Below, one piece after another: positions 42,989 to 51,980 of a stretch of DNA of 64,000 nt. Both the position numbers and the translations under genes were made by a program. Every line of letters starts with the position of its first letter. Position 1 is the first letter of the stretch. The DNA lies in assembly GCA_002427735.1 (NCBI GenBank), contig DIYP01000007.1:790932-854931 (forward strand), read 5' to 3'. Origin of the DNA: Flavobacteriales bacterium UBA6051. Lineage in GTDB: Bacteria > Bacteroidota > Bacteroidia > Flavobacteriales_D > Crocinitomicaceae. Below the pieces are notes generated by a model. That model did not search any database. It was not told the origin of the DNA and saw only the letters and a program-made list of their open reading frames with translations.

Positions 42989-43843
42989 TTAGGGATTACA
43001 AATGTCACAATACATGGGATCTTCAAATCGGATATCTCTAGGAAACATTTTCTTTTCTGTATGCTCACACTTAACACAACTATAAGTGTAACTTAAAGAA
43101 GACCTTGTCGGAAAACCACATTGTGAACACGGTAATCCGGGATTCACTTTTGAAATCCAAAAACCTGGTAAAGCACAAGAAGGACATTGCGACTCGATTC
43201 TCTTGAGTAATTCGACCCCAGCTTCTCTAATTACTTCCATTCGCTTCGGATTATTCATAGCACGCATATCTGTCTCCACAAATACCGAATCAGTATTCGT
43301 TTTAAGCTTCTTGAACCTATCTACAAGTTCTTCCTGAGAAAATAAATCCATATATACTTCGCTGTAATCATCCTCACTGCGGCGCATGACAACTCCATGC
43401 TCTGGGAAACCAATTTCCTCAGCGAAAACAAGTAATTCTTTCTGATTATCTATGATTGCCGAATTTAAGTTCGTGGAAGTGCTTAATGATTTTGCTGCTA
43501 TCTCAATGTCATTTTTGAAATCCTTCAACAACAAAATTTCCTCATCGGCTTGAGTAAAAAATAAAGTAGGATGATTCCCAAATGAACCCTCGCTAGCTAA
43601 CACCAAATCACATCCTACCAGTTCATTTGCCAATCGACATTTATCTCTTGCTGTTTCCAACGGATTTTTCTCACGTTTTACTGATCCCGAAAAAGTACCG
43701 AGAACATCTGTATCTAAAGAACTTGGCACAAATACATGTACACCAAGCGCTGCTTCAAGCAAAGGGGCTAATACTTTTTCTTTTTGATGCTTGGTCGCAA
43801 TGCAAAGATCACGTCCTTCGAAATAATCACTTCGTTTTTTCAT
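42989..43843 (-). CDS. DUF6671-like protein with C-terminal zinc ribbons
   Basis: A 284-residue protein beginning YFEGRDLCIATKHQKEKVLAPLL and continuing ALGVHVFVPSSLDTD, LVLASEGSFGNHP and FVETDMRAMNNPKRM (first broken here), which I recall as DUF6671. The C-terminal 60 residues carry cysteine pairs CPSC, CSQCG, CVKC and CDIC, i.e. likely two zinc ribbons. The domain reads like a nucleotide- or sugar-phosphate-handling fold, but no activity is established to my knowledge. It overlaps the small membrane protein gene by 17 bases, so the two form an operon. Confidence 0.75.
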   Translation of the reverse strand: MKKRSDYFEGRDLCIATKHQKEKVLAPLLEAALGVHVFVPSSLDTDVLGTFSGSVKREKNPLETARDKCRLANELVGCDLVLASEGSFGNHPTLFFTQADEEILLLKDFKNDIEIAAKSLSTSTNLNSAIIDNQKELLVFAEEIGFPEHGVVMRRSEDDYSEVYMDLFSQEELVDRFKKLKTNTDSVFVETDMRAMNNPKRMEVIREAGVELLKRIESQCPSCALPGFWISKVNPGLPCSQCGFPTRSSLSYTYSCVKCEHTEKKMFPRDIRFEDPMYCDICNP

Positions 43844-44015
43844 TCTCCTGAGCTATCTCCTCTTTTGCTGAAAATCGATAGAGCGCTAACGAAGATACGA
43901 CGATTAATAATGCAGCGTAGAATTCACTGGCAAAAGCCAAAGTACTGTTCATGCTTAACCAAATGACTGCAAGAATGGCAACAACGGAAACAATATCTTT
44001 TAAAGTACTTGACAT
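43827..44015 (-). CDS. Small two-helix membrane protein, 62 residues
   Basis: Two hydrophobic helices are visible (about residues 7-29 and 31-48), followed by a short charged tail (SAKEEIAQENEKTK). It starts nine bases after the CutA-like gene and overlaps the DUF6671-like gene, so it belongs to the same operon. No family is recognised. The size and layout resemble accessory subunits of transporters, but which partner it has is unknown. Confidence 0.65.
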   Translation of the reverse strand: MSSTLKDIVSVVAILAVIWLSMNSTLAFASEFYAALLIVVSSLALYRFSAKEEIAQENEKTK

Positions 44016-44024
44016 AAGTAGTAA

Positions 44025-44336
44025 TTACCTGGCTTGTGTACCACCCTGAACAAAGTGATAGAAGTAATCGTTGGTTTGAGTGATTGGAAGTGTGAAGACA
44101 GGGACATCCTTCCCTAACCTGCTCGTGACGTACTCACAGATCTCCTTAAATAAAAGGGCTTTTGTTTGCAGCGTAAGTACTGTATGGATAGTATTCTTTA
44201 CCTCTCCTTTATCCAATACAAAGTAACGGTTATCAATATCAATTGAAGTGCTAGCCGCCAGTCCTCTTTGCAAGAATTCTTTGGCCAGTTCTTCGGCTAG
44301 TTCAGTGGAATCGAGATAAAGAATGGCATTAATCAT
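44025..44336 (-). CDS. CutA/PII-like small protein
   Basis: From the ATG at 44336 the product has 103 residues with INAILYLDSTELAEELAKEFLQRGLAAS (broken here), DNRYFVLDKGEVKN and CEYVTSRLGKDVPVFTLPITQ, a pattern close to CutA1 and other PII-like ferredoxin folds. CutA proteins are trimeric and have debated roles in metal tolerance; PII-like relatives such as SbtB regulate bicarbonate transport. Its neighbour is a LysR gene beside an SbtA-like transporter, so a signalling role is worth considering. An upstream ATG at 44366 is possible. Confidence 0.68.
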   Translation of the reverse strand: MINAILYLDSTELAEELAKEFLQRGLAASTSIDIDNRYFVLDKGEVKNTIHTVLTLQTKALLFKEICEYVTSRLGKDVPVFTLPITQTNDYFYHFVQGGTQAR

Positions 44337-44424
44337 TGGATCGCTTTTACAGCAAATATCCAACAACTATTTCATAAAACATTATTTATATTTTATATAA
44401 AAACAATAACAAAAGGTTATCTAT

Positions 44425-45348
44425 CTACTCAATGTGCTTCTGCACCCAAGCAAAGGTTTCTTTTTCTATTCGCTCCTTATTTTCTTCAATGAAGTCAATT
44501 AAGGCCGATTGAGCTGGAGTCAATTTTTTGGCCGTGCTATATATCAAATTCCACTTGGTTACGACAGGCAAACCTTTCATAGGGAAAATTCTTATGTTTT
44601 CGCTGCTAATAGAAGAACGAAGTCCAATGAGTGGCATAATAGAAAACCCAATCCCGGCATTCACAGCCTGCTTAACTGCTTCATTTGATACTAACTCCAT
44701 TGATTTTGAAATGTCCACTTTATTTTTTGTCAAAAACTCTTCCATAGCCTTACGCGTAGCAGATCCTTCTTCTCTGAATAGTAGCGTTTGATCAGACAAT
44801 TCCGATGTCTTTTTAACCTTTCCCTCATAAATACTGCTCCCAGTCATGTATAAATGATTATCCATTAAGGTCACTTTATTGACCTCGATATCTTCTGGTA
44901 AAACGGAAACCAGGGAAAAGTCGCTCTCATTATTAATCAAGCCCTGGACAACTTTATTCTTATTTGATACATCTAATGATATTTCAACTCCGGGATGCAA
45001 ATCCATAAAAGGTTTTAAAAAATATGGCATCACATACTTACCGGTTGATACTACAGAGATTTTAATTCTTCCTGTTAATAATCCTTTGTATTGATCAACC
45101 ATGAAACGAATTCCGTCCGCTTCCTCCAGGATTCGCTGACTGCGTTTAGCAATCTCTTTTCCAAAATCAGTAATGTATAGCTGACGACCTATTACTTCTG
45201 TCAATGGTAAATCAAACTGATCTTGTAATTTTTTCAGCTGAATTGAAACCGCCGGTTGTGTCAAATATAGCTCCTCAGCAGCCTTCGTAATGCTTTGGCA
45301 TTCCGCGACTTTCAAGAAGATCTTCAACTGGTGCAAAGTGTAATGCAT
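44425..45348 (-). CDS. LysR-type transcriptional regulator
   Basis: A 307-residue regulator with the standard N-terminal winged HTH (residues about 1-60: LKIFLKVAECQSITKAAEELYLTQPAVSIQLKKLQ, broken here) and a periplasmic-binding-like effector domain from about 90. It is divergent from the SbtA-like transporter with a 220-base gap and upstream of the CutA-like gene. In cyanobacteria, LysR proteins of the CmpR/CcmR type control bicarbonate transporters including sbtA, so regulation of the divergent gene is a reasonable inference. Confidence 0.9.
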   Translation of the reverse strand: MHYTLHQLKIFLKVAECQSITKAAEELYLTQPAVSIQLKKLQDQFDLPLTEVIGRQLYITDFGKEIAKRSQRILEEADGIRFMVDQYKGLLTGRIKISVVSTGKYVMPYFLKPFMDLHPGVEISLDVSNKNKVVQGLINNESDFSLVSVLPEDIEVNKVTLMDNHLYMTGSSIYEGKVKKTSELSDQTLLFREEGSATRKAMEEFLTKNKVDISKSMELVSNEAVKQAVNAGIGFSIMPLIGLRSSISSENIRIFPMKGLPVVTKWNLIYSTAKKLTPAQSALIDFIEENKERIEKETFAWVQKHIE

Positions 45349-45439
45349 ATATATTTATTTATAGCTTGTATTAGACAATTAAATAAAAGTTAATGATTAA
45401 AATTATTCAAATTTGTCGGAAAAACAAGAATTATTTGAA

Positions 45440-45565
45440 ATGAATCTTAATAAGGAAAATAAACGGACTGCAAATGAATCTCTGGTTCATTTGAACAATG
45501 CCAATCAAGGGACTTGTGAGACTGAAATTCCTTTACTAACAAACGATCATAATTGTACGATTTAA
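45440..45565 (+). CDS. Possible 41-residue leader ORF before the bicarbonate transporter
   Basis: An ORF from ATG 45440 to TAA 45563-45565 ends three bases before the transporter ATG. It encodes a polar peptide beginning MNLNKENKRTANESLV, with two cysteines near the end (GTCETEI and HNCTI). There is no signal peptide. Its tight spacing suggests either translational coupling or a regulatory leader, but it could be chance in an AT-rich gap. Confidence 0.35.
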   Translation: MNLNKENKRTANESLVHLNNANQGTCETEIPLLTNDHNCTI

Positions 45566-45568
45566 GCG

Positions 45569-46522
45569 ATGGAAAACTTTACAAATCCTGCTCTCTTGTT
45601 TTTTATTCTGGGTATTGTCGCCGTTCAGATAAAAAGTGATCTCCGCATCCCACAGAACAGTTCAAAATTTCTCTCGATTTACCTGCTTATTTCTATCGGA
45701 TTTAACGGTGGACAAGAACTTTCTCATGGTGGAATTAATGGTGAAATAATACTGTCCATGTTATTGGGATTATCTCTGGCTCTGGTTACACCGATCATCT
45801 CCTTCTTCATATTAAAACGTAAGTTCACACCAGAAAATGCCGGGGCAATAGCTGCTTCCTACGGTTCTGTAAGTGCAGTAACGTTTGTTACGGCTTCCTC
45901 TTTTCTGGAGTATGAAAACGTTGGATTCGGAGGACACATGATTGCCGTTATGGCCCTCATGGAAGCTCCTGCGATTATCGTTGGTATTCTATTGATTAAT
46001 TATTTCAAAACGGAAAAAGAAGAAGGTGAACTCAAACTTCGAAAAACGGTTTGGCATTCACTGACCAATGGAAGTGTGTTACTTATTATTGGAAGTTTGG
46101 TCATTGGCTATCTCGCTTCTGATAAGCAAGCGGAAGGTATTCGTCCTTTTACAACTGATATTTTTAAAGGTTTCCTTGCAGTATTTTTACTAGATATGGG
46201 AATCAGCAGTGGAAAACAGCTTTCTGCCATTGTTAAAAAAGGAGTCTATCCATTTCTATTCTCCAGCGTCATGCCTTTCATTTATGGAACTTTAGCGCTC
46301 TTCATTAGTTTCTTAATTACAGATCAACCTGGGAATCAACTATTATTTGCTATTCTGGGAGCCAGCGCCTCATACATTGCTGTTCCTGCCGCCATGAAAC
46401 AGGCCGTGCCGAATGCAAACCCAAGTTTATACTTACCCATGGCACTGGGAATAACATTTCCGATTAACGTAGTGATTGGTATCCCGATATACTATTCCAT
46501 CATTCAATACATGCATGGATAA
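45569..46522 (+). CDS. SbtA-like sodium-dependent bicarbonate transporter
   Basis: A 317-residue membrane protein with about ten hydrophobic segments arranged as two similar halves (residues about 1-145 and 170-317), as in the SbtA family. Typical segments include LISIGFNGGQELSHGG, SVSAVTFVTASSFLE, FLAVFLLDMGISSGKQL and SASYIAVPAAMKQAVPNANP. SbtA takes up bicarbonate with sodium. In a heterotroph this would feed anaplerotic carboxylases, including acetyl-CoA carboxylase, which makes malonyl units. A terminator follows at 46587. Confidence 0.87.
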   Translation: MENFTNPALLFFILGIVAVQIKSDLRIPQNSSKFLSIYLLISIGFNGGQELSHGGINGEIILSMLLGLSLALVTPIISFFILKRKFTPENAGAIAASYGSVSAVTFVTASSFLEYENVGFGGHMIAVMALMEAPAIIVGILLINYFKTEKEEGELKLRKTVWHSLTNGSVLLIIGSLVIGYLASDKQAEGIRPFTTDIFKGFLAVFLLDMGISSGKQLSAIVKKGVYPFLFSSVMPFIYGTLALFISFLITDQPGNQLLFAILGASASYIAVPAAMKQAVPNANPSLYLPMALGITFPINVVIGIPIYYSIIQYMHG

Positions 46523-46586
46523 TTGAACAAGAAATTTTCATTACTCACACACAGTTTTCGGCCCGGTTAGATAGATGAGTAATGAG

Positions 46587-46614
46587 AAAAGCCCAGCAAG
46601 TTTGCTGGGCTTTT
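46587..46614. terminator. Bidirectional rho-independent terminator
   Basis: The palindrome GCCCAGCA-AGTT-TGCTGGGC, flanked by AAAA on the left and TTTT on the right, lies between the convergent transporter and symporter genes and can terminate both. Confidence 0.85.
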
Positions 46615-46662
46615 CATTTATAGATCGATTTTACTTATTTGTATCTGTCTTCAGTGAATATT

Positions 46663-48333
46663 TTACTTGGGCAGCACCCTCTGAACAATGACACCAACAA
46701 GTATTACCAAAGCACAACCAATGAAGTTATACATCAAATAACTCAATTCAATTAAATCGTACATCTTCATGAAATGAACAGCTAATACGACTATTTGTCC
46801 AACAACACCTCCGATTAACGCAGCCTTAGCACCAGTTGACTTAAAGAAAAGTGCCAAAATAAATACACCTAAAATGGTACCGTAAAATAGAGACCCCAGA
46901 ATATTAACGAGTTGAATAAGGTTCTCGAACATCCCAGCGGTCAGTGCTATAATTATTGCCAAGATTCCCCAGGCTACTGTAAGCCACTTGCTAACGTTCA
47001 AATCCTTCTTTTCGTCATCTGTTTTTGACCAAAACTTCTTATAATAATCAATTGTTGTTGTAGCAGAAAGTGCGTTTAACTCACCCGCCGTAGAAGACAT
47101 TGCGGCAGAAAAAATAACAGCTAATAATAACCCAATTAAACCGTGAGGTAAAAAGTTAAGAATGAAGGTGAGGAATATGTAGTCAGTATCTTTTTTCTCA
47201 TAATCAGGATCGATTGCGGATAATTCCTCCTTATATAGGTTACGCAACGAATCTTGTTCTAACTGAAGTCTCCCAACTTCAGAACTGATTAACTGATTCA
47301 AACCTCCATCTAATGCCTCCAAACGTTCTTTCTTTTCGGCAAAAACTATATCATACTGGCCCTCAATATTCCGCAGTTTTTCTTCTTGATCCGCAGTCAT
47401 TTCAATAGAAACAGGATTAAAAACAATGGGCGGCTTATTGAATTGGAACGAAACGAAAACCATTACACCAATCAACAAAATGAAAAACTGCATGGGAATT
47501 TTCAAAAGACCATTGAACATGAGCCCCATTCTTGACTCTTTCAACGACTTACCTCCCAGATATCGTTGTACTTGAGATTGATCGGTTCCGAAATAAGAAA
47601 CAAATAGGAAAAGTCCACCTGTTAGGCCTGATAACAGCGTATATCTATTTCCTAAATCTGGCGAAAGATCAATAATTTCCATCTTCCCGAGACTACCTGC
47701 AATGTCCACTCCTTCAGAAAAGCCTACGTGATCCGGGAAGCTCCCGATAACATAATAGAGCGCCAGAAACATCCCCGCCATGATGACTCCCATTTGCCAC
47801 TTCTGCGTAAGAGAAACCGCTCTACTCCCTCCGGATACAGTATAAATGATGACCAAACCTCCAATTAATAAACAGGTTAGTTGTAAATTCCATCCAAGAA
47901 TAGTTGACAAGATAATCGATGGCGCATAAATGGTAATTCCAGCAGCAAGTCCTCTAGAGACAAGGAAAAGAAACGCTGTAAACGAGCGAACTCTGACATC
48001 AAAACGCTCCTCAAGGTACTGATAAGCAGTGTATACTTTTAACTTGTAATAAACCGGAAGAAAAAAGACGGAAATCAAAATCATCGCGATGGGCAATCCA
48101 AAATAGAACTGGACGAATCCCATTCCACTCTCATAAGCTTGCCCAGGCGTAGAAAGAAAAGTAATAGCACTGGCCTGTGTCGCCATAATAGACAAGCCAA
48201 TGGTCGCCCAATTCTCAGAATTATTCCCTTTTAAGTAACTCTCTAAATTGCTGTTTTTCCGAGTCTTCCAGCTTCCATAGGCTACAATTAGCACAAGCGT
48301 ACCTAATAATACTAACCAATCGATTATACTCAT
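46663..48333 (-). CDS. Sodium:solute symporter (SSS family) with a cytoplasmic coiled-coil insert
   Basis: A 556-residue transporter with about 13-14 TM segments. The N-terminal SIIDWLVLLGTLVLIVAYG, WATIGLSIMATQASAITFLSTPG (broken here) and GSRAVSLTQKWQMGVIMAG are SSS/SglT signatures. An unusual insert of about 75 charged residues (about 310-385, MTADQEEKLRNIEGQYDIV onward) lies between TM helices and looks like a coiled coil. The gene overlaps the stop of a 37-residue membrane peptide (ATGA), which itself overlaps a PIG-L deacetylase. Substrate is unknown; a sugar or amino sugar would fit the neighbours. Confidence 0.87.
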   Translation of the reverse strand: MSIIDWLVLLGTLVLIVAYGSWKTRKNSNLESYLKGNNSENWATIGLSIMATQASAITFLSTPGQAYESGMGFVQFYFGLPIAMILISVFFLPVYYKLKVYTAYQYLEERFDVRVRSFTAFLFLVSRGLAAGITIYAPSIILSTILGWNLQLTCLLIGGLVIIYTVSGGSRAVSLTQKWQMGVIMAGMFLALYYVIGSFPDHVGFSEGVDIAGSLGKMEIIDLSPDLGNRYTLLSGLTGGLFLFVSYFGTDQSQVQRYLGGKSLKESRMGLMFNGLLKIPMQFFILLIGVMVFVSFQFNKPPIVFNPVSIEMTADQEEKLRNIEGQYDIVFAEKKERLEALDGGLNQLISSEVGRLQLEQDSLRNLYKEELSAIDPDYEKKDTDYIFLTFILNFLPHGLIGLLLAVIFSAAMSSTAGELNALSATTTIDYYKKFWSKTDDEKKDLNVSKWLTVAWGILAIIIALTAGMFENLIQLVNILGSLFYGTILGVFILALFFKSTGAKAALIGGVVGQIVVLAVHFMKMYDLIELSYLMYNFIGCALVILVGVIVQRVLPK

Positions 48334-48443
48334 GATGCGTAATGATTAGTTATAACCAAGTAAATAATGATCTGTACGAGCAAGATCGCAACTAAACCAA
48401 TGTACCAACGGCTCCAATTCGTATTGTCCTCTTGATTACTCAT
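48330..48443 (-). CDS. 37-residue single-span membrane peptide between PIG-L and symporter genes
   Basis: The ORF reads MSNQEDNTNWSRWYIGL and continues with a hydrophobic stretch (LVAILLVQIIIYLVI), a single TM helix of 15-20 residues, ending HYAS. Its start overlaps the deacetylase stop and its stop overlaps the symporter start, both by four-base ATGA. Two such couplings in a row make it very likely to be translated. Small one-helix subunits accompany some SSS transporters, so it may be one. It is shorter than usual annotation cut-offs. Confidence 0.68.
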   Translation of the reverse strand: MSNQEDNTNWSRWYIGLVAILLVQIIIYLVITNHYAS

Positions 48444-50890
48444 CGTTGATAGCTTAACATATTAGCAAATAGTCGATAAGCACCAATTACGCCATTCGGC
48501 AGCTCGCGGAAAAATGAAATGCCTGTATAGATAAACTGGCCTTTTCCATAGTTCGCTACGATCAACGCTCCATGTTGTGGGTCATCTCCTTCATCTGACC
48601 ATGAGAATAAGGGGGTATAATTTTCGTCCCAATTATTGGCAAAGTACAAACCGCGCTCTTGCACCCAGTCATCAAAGTCGGTCTTTGTGATTTTATTAGG
48701 CACATTTAGCAGAGGATGATCCGGTTTTAAAAACGTGACCTCAGCATCTTCTTCAGTAACTCGATTTCTCGACAACTCAAACGGGTAAGGTCCAAATTTC
48801 TGACCTCGCATGGATCTTGATGCTGTGTTGTACTGCATGATAAGGTTCCCACCATCCTCAACATACTTATAAAGACGTTCTGAGAAGTTATTCAGCTCTG
48901 GCTTCACATTATAAATTCGGATACCCAGAACAACCGTTTGATAATCACTCAACGTAATATCAGGTAAAGCATCAACTTCAAAAACGCTTACATCAAAACC
49001 TAATTGTTCAATTGCTTGAGGAACAACATCCTCTACTCCTTTGATATAGGCTATTTTTCCTTTGTTAATTTTTGCGTCAAGTACTGCGCATTTTAAAGTC
49101 GTCTTTCTGAACAAAGCTTGAGTTGGAATATGATCATATCCTATTTCTTTATAAGAATTTAGTGGCTTGTTTGCTCCATCCGAGAGCCATAAAGTCCCCT
49201 GCATGGCATTTTCCTCGGCAACTAATGTGAAATCCAGCCATTCCTCCGCATGCATCGATCGAAAACTTACATTCATTTCAGCTGGAGAAACACGCCAACC
49301 TTTTGGAGCATTTATACGAATAGTTGCATCTAAACTATCTGCAAAGCTTTTTATTTTAACACGTACTGAAACTTCTTCTTCTGGTGATACCAATACTTGT
49401 TTTTTGTCAAATGAAGCTGTGAAATCTGGCGCTGCAATCATAGGACGTCTGCGTTCACCATAAGATGGATCTCGCCACTTGTAAGTCACCGGAACGTCTA
49501 TGTCAAAATTTGTTTCTTCCCAGCGTAAATTGAATGTTGTTACAATACTAGGCGCACTCTCTGGTTGACCGAGATCTTCTGGATTATTGACCTCAAAAAC
49601 ACTTTTAAATGGCGCATTCAACCAATAAGGGTTTCCAATTTTTAATGTTCCAGAAGAAGTAACTTCTTTTGAATATACTTGATTCAGTTTCAACGTATCC
49701 GTTAACAGCACCTGCTCACCAGAGCTGAATGTAATTCCATTTAAGAATAAGTTGACCGAAGAGCGATTCACAGCATTTGCCGTTAAGGTAACCGAATCTC
49801 CCATTGTAAAAGAAAACTCGTCACCTATCACCTCTAAGTTTAGCCCCATACAATCTACCAGAATGGACTTACAACGTTGAATTTTTTCATCAATGACATA
49901 AGAAGATGGCAATGCTTCCAATCGTTTTAGAATCCCCATGATAACAGGAACATTATTCTCAACGTCCACAAAATCAAACTGCTCTAACGCAGTCGTAAAA
50001 GCCCTGTCCAACCCTTTATCCCCCATATCTGACCAGGTCCGTGTATTACGTTCAAAAAACGATTCTTTCAGTTTTTCTCCTGCCAAATGCTTAAAATACT
50101 CAATACGACTACCTCGCTCTACAAGTCCACCGAACCCCTGACATTTATGCTCACTTCGTGCATATGTCCCTATCTCGTTGTAAGACATTCCGAGTTGAGG
50201 ATTGTAGCCGCCGATATCTGTAATCAAATAATTCGGGTCTCCATCTGCCATGTCTTTAATATTCTCATCCCACCAATAAGATGTATTCCAATAAACGGAT
50301 GTTGTACTCCAAACACCATATTGCGCTACCTGTTCCTTTTCATAGTTTTTATCCGCTGCTTTTTCAAAAGCTTCAATAGCTAATAATGCCGAAGCAGTAT
50401 GATGACCATGCCCAGCACGTTTATCCGGAGGGAATCTTGTGACAATAACATCCGGTCGAAACTTTCGAATCATCAACACGAGATCCGCAAGTAGCTGTTC
50501 CTTTCCCCACAGCTCAAATGACTCCTTTGCGGACTTAGAATAACCAAAATCAACTGCCCGTGAGAAAAATTGCTTAGCCCCATCGTGCGATCTTGCTGCT
50601 AACAATTCCTGAGTTCTTAATACTCCCAATTCCTCACTGAGTTCATTCCCGATCAAATTTTGACCTCCATCTCCTCGAGTCAATGAAAAATATGCTGTTT
50701 CCGCTTTTTCTCCAAGTGAGAACCAGGCTAGAGCGCGCGTATTTTCATCATCGGGATGCGCGGCAACGTAAAGCACGCGCTTCAAAGAATGCAGTTTTTG
50801 CAGATTAACGTAGATCTCTCCGCTCCCATTATTTGCTGAAGCACTACCCCCAATAAAAAGGACAAAAAGGAAAAACAAGGACTTATTCAT
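48440..50890 (-). CDS. Secreted PIG-L/LmbE family deacetylase
   Basis: An 816-residue protein with a signal peptide (about 1-20, ending ASAN). The N-terminal LmbE fold carries the metal motif AHPDDE (44-49), RGDGGQNLIG and a later GHHTASA block. The middle (about 340-590) contains beta-sandwich regions. The C-terminal part (about 600-816, from YIKGVEDVVPQAIEQLG, then VVLGIRIYNVKPELN and GGNLIMQYNT) resembles a glutamine-amidotransferase-like fold. PIG-L enzymes remove N-acetyl from amino sugars; the partner symporter may import the product. Operon with the peptide and symporter. Confidence 0.86.
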   Translation of the reverse strand: MNKSLFFLFVLFIGGSASANNGSGEIYVNLQKLHSLKRVLYVAAHPDDENTRALAWFSLGEKAETAYFSLTRGDGGQNLIGNELSEELGVLRTQELLAARSHDGAKQFFSRAVDFGYSKSAKESFELWGKEQLLADLVLMIRKFRPDVIVTRFPPDKRAGHGHHTASALLAIEAFEKAADKNYEKEQVAQYGVWSTTSVYWNTSYWWDENIKDMADGDPNYLITDIGGYNPQLGMSYNEIGTYARSEHKCQGFGGLVERGSRIEYFKHLAGEKLKESFFERNTRTWSDMGDKGLDRAFTTALEQFDFVDVENNVPVIMGILKRLEALPSSYVIDEKIQRCKSILVDCMGLNLEVIGDEFSFTMGDSVTLTANAVNRSSVNLFLNGITFSSGEQVLLTDTLKLNQVYSKEVTSSGTLKIGNPYWLNAPFKSVFEVNNPEDLGQPESAPSIVTTFNLRWEETNFDIDVPVTYKWRDPSYGERRRPMIAAPDFTASFDKKQVLVSPEEEVSVRVKIKSFADSLDATIRINAPKGWRVSPAEMNVSFRSMHAEEWLDFTLVAEENAMQGTLWLSDGANKPLNSYKEIGYDHIPTQALFRKTTLKCAVLDAKINKGKIAYIKGVEDVVPQAIEQLGFDVSVFEVDALPDITLSDYQTVVLGIRIYNVKPELNNFSERLYKYVEDGGNLIMQYNTASRSMRGQKFGPYPFELSRNRVTEEDAEVTFLKPDHPLLNVPNKITKTDFDDWVQERGLYFANNWDENYTPLFSWSDEGDDPQHGALIVANYGKGQFIYTGISFFRELPNGVIGAYRLFANMLSYQR

Positions 50891-50911
50891 TTATCTTAAT
50901 TTGATTCTTCT

Positions 50912-50940
50912 CAAAGCTAATGAAATAATTGTTTAAGCAA
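50912..50940 (-). promoter_or_regulatory. Promoter of the PIG-L/symporter operon
   Basis: Read on the minus strand: TTG (50940-50938), 18 bases, then TAGCTTTG (50919-50912), an excellent match to the Bacteroidota consensus. The start codon of the deacetylase is 21 bases downstream. Confidence 0.65.
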
Positions 50941-51066
50941 GCCTATGAAATCTTAAACAATTAATAAACAGTTAGATATGGTCCGTAATGAGATATTCCC
51001 TCATAATCAGTAAAATAATCATGATTCTTTCATTAATTTTAGGCAACAAATGAAACACTTACTGTT

Positions 51067-51915
51067 ATGAAAAAATTGATTATTGCTGCACTGTGTTTTT
51101 CAGGTGTAGGATTAAATGCACAAATTACTACTCCACAGCCAAGCCCTGCGGCAAAAGTTTCTCAAACTGTTGGACTTACTGAAGTAACGATTGAATATTC
51201 CAGACCGCATAAAAGAGACCGCGTCATTTTTGGAGATTTAGTTCCTTTTGATAAAATGTGGAGAACTGGAGCAAACAAAAACACTATGATTACCATTGAC
51301 GACATGCTTATGGTCGGAAATGACACATTAAAAGCGGGAACGTACGCAATTTTCACTAAGCCTAAGAAAGATAGTTGGGATGTTATGTTTTACACAGACA
51401 CAGAAAATTGGGGTACTCCTGAGAACTGGAGTGACGATAAAGTTGCGCTAAAGACAACTGCCAAAGTAAGTTCAAACTCAAGCGTTGTAGAATCTTTTAC
51501 AATTGGATTAGAAGACGTACAAATGGACGGTGCTGATCTCTTGATGGCATGGGATAAAACTAAAGCGACTGTATCATTTAGTGTTCCTACAGAAGATCGT
51601 GTTATGGCCTCTATTGATAAGGTTATGAATGGTCCAGGTGCAGGCGATTATTACAAGGCTGCCGATTATTATCTTGCGCAAAAGAAAGACATGAACGTTG
51701 CCCTTGAGTACATCAATAAGGCGTTGGATATGCGCGAAGAGAAGCCATTCTGGTATTTGCGCAGAAAGGCACTTATTCAAGCTGAGCTGAAAGATTACAA
51801 GGGCGCAATTGAAACGGCTAAGTTGTCAATGGAAGCTGCAAAGAAGGCGAATTACGAAAGTTATGTTACCTCTAACCAAAAATCCATTGAGGAATGGAGT
51901 AAATTGGTGAAGTAA
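51067..51915 (+). CDS. DUF2911 domain secreted protein
   Basis: A 282-residue protein with a signal peptide (about 1-19, ending LNAQ). The DUF2911 domain follows: VGLTEVTIEYSRPHKRDRVIFG (broken here), WRTGANKNTMITIDDM and GTYAIFTKPKKDSWDVMFY, all highly typical. The C-terminal 90 residues contain TPR-like helices (AADYYLAQKKDMNVALEYI, KALIQAELKDYKGAIETA). Function of DUF2911 is unknown. It stands alone and ends at a terminator shared with the carotenoid operon end. Confidence 0.88.
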   Translation: MKKLIIAALCFSGVGLNAQITTPQPSPAAKVSQTVGLTEVTIEYSRPHKRDRVIFGDLVPFDKMWRTGANKNTMITIDDMLMVGNDTLKAGTYAIFTKPKKDSWDVMFYTDTENWGTPENWSDDKVALKTTAKVSSNSSVVESFTIGLEDVQMDGADLLMAWDKTKATVSFSVPTEDRVMASIDKVMNGPGAGDYYKAADYYLAQKKDMNVALEYINKALDMREEKPFWYLRRKALIQAELKDYKGAIETAKLSMEAAKKANYESYVTSNQKSIEEWSKLVK

Positions 51916-51930
51916 AGTAAACCACTCAAT

Positions 51931-51967
51931 AAAAAAAGCCCGGCGTGAAGTCGGGCTTTTTTTATTG
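51931..51967. terminator. Rho-independent terminator between DUF2911 and cruF-like genes
   Basis: An A run, a GCCCG / CGGGC stem with a nine-base loop, and a T run of seven or more. The symmetrical A and T runs suggest it works for both convergent transcripts. Confidence 0.82.
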
Positions 51968-51980
51968 ATTTATATGCTTG

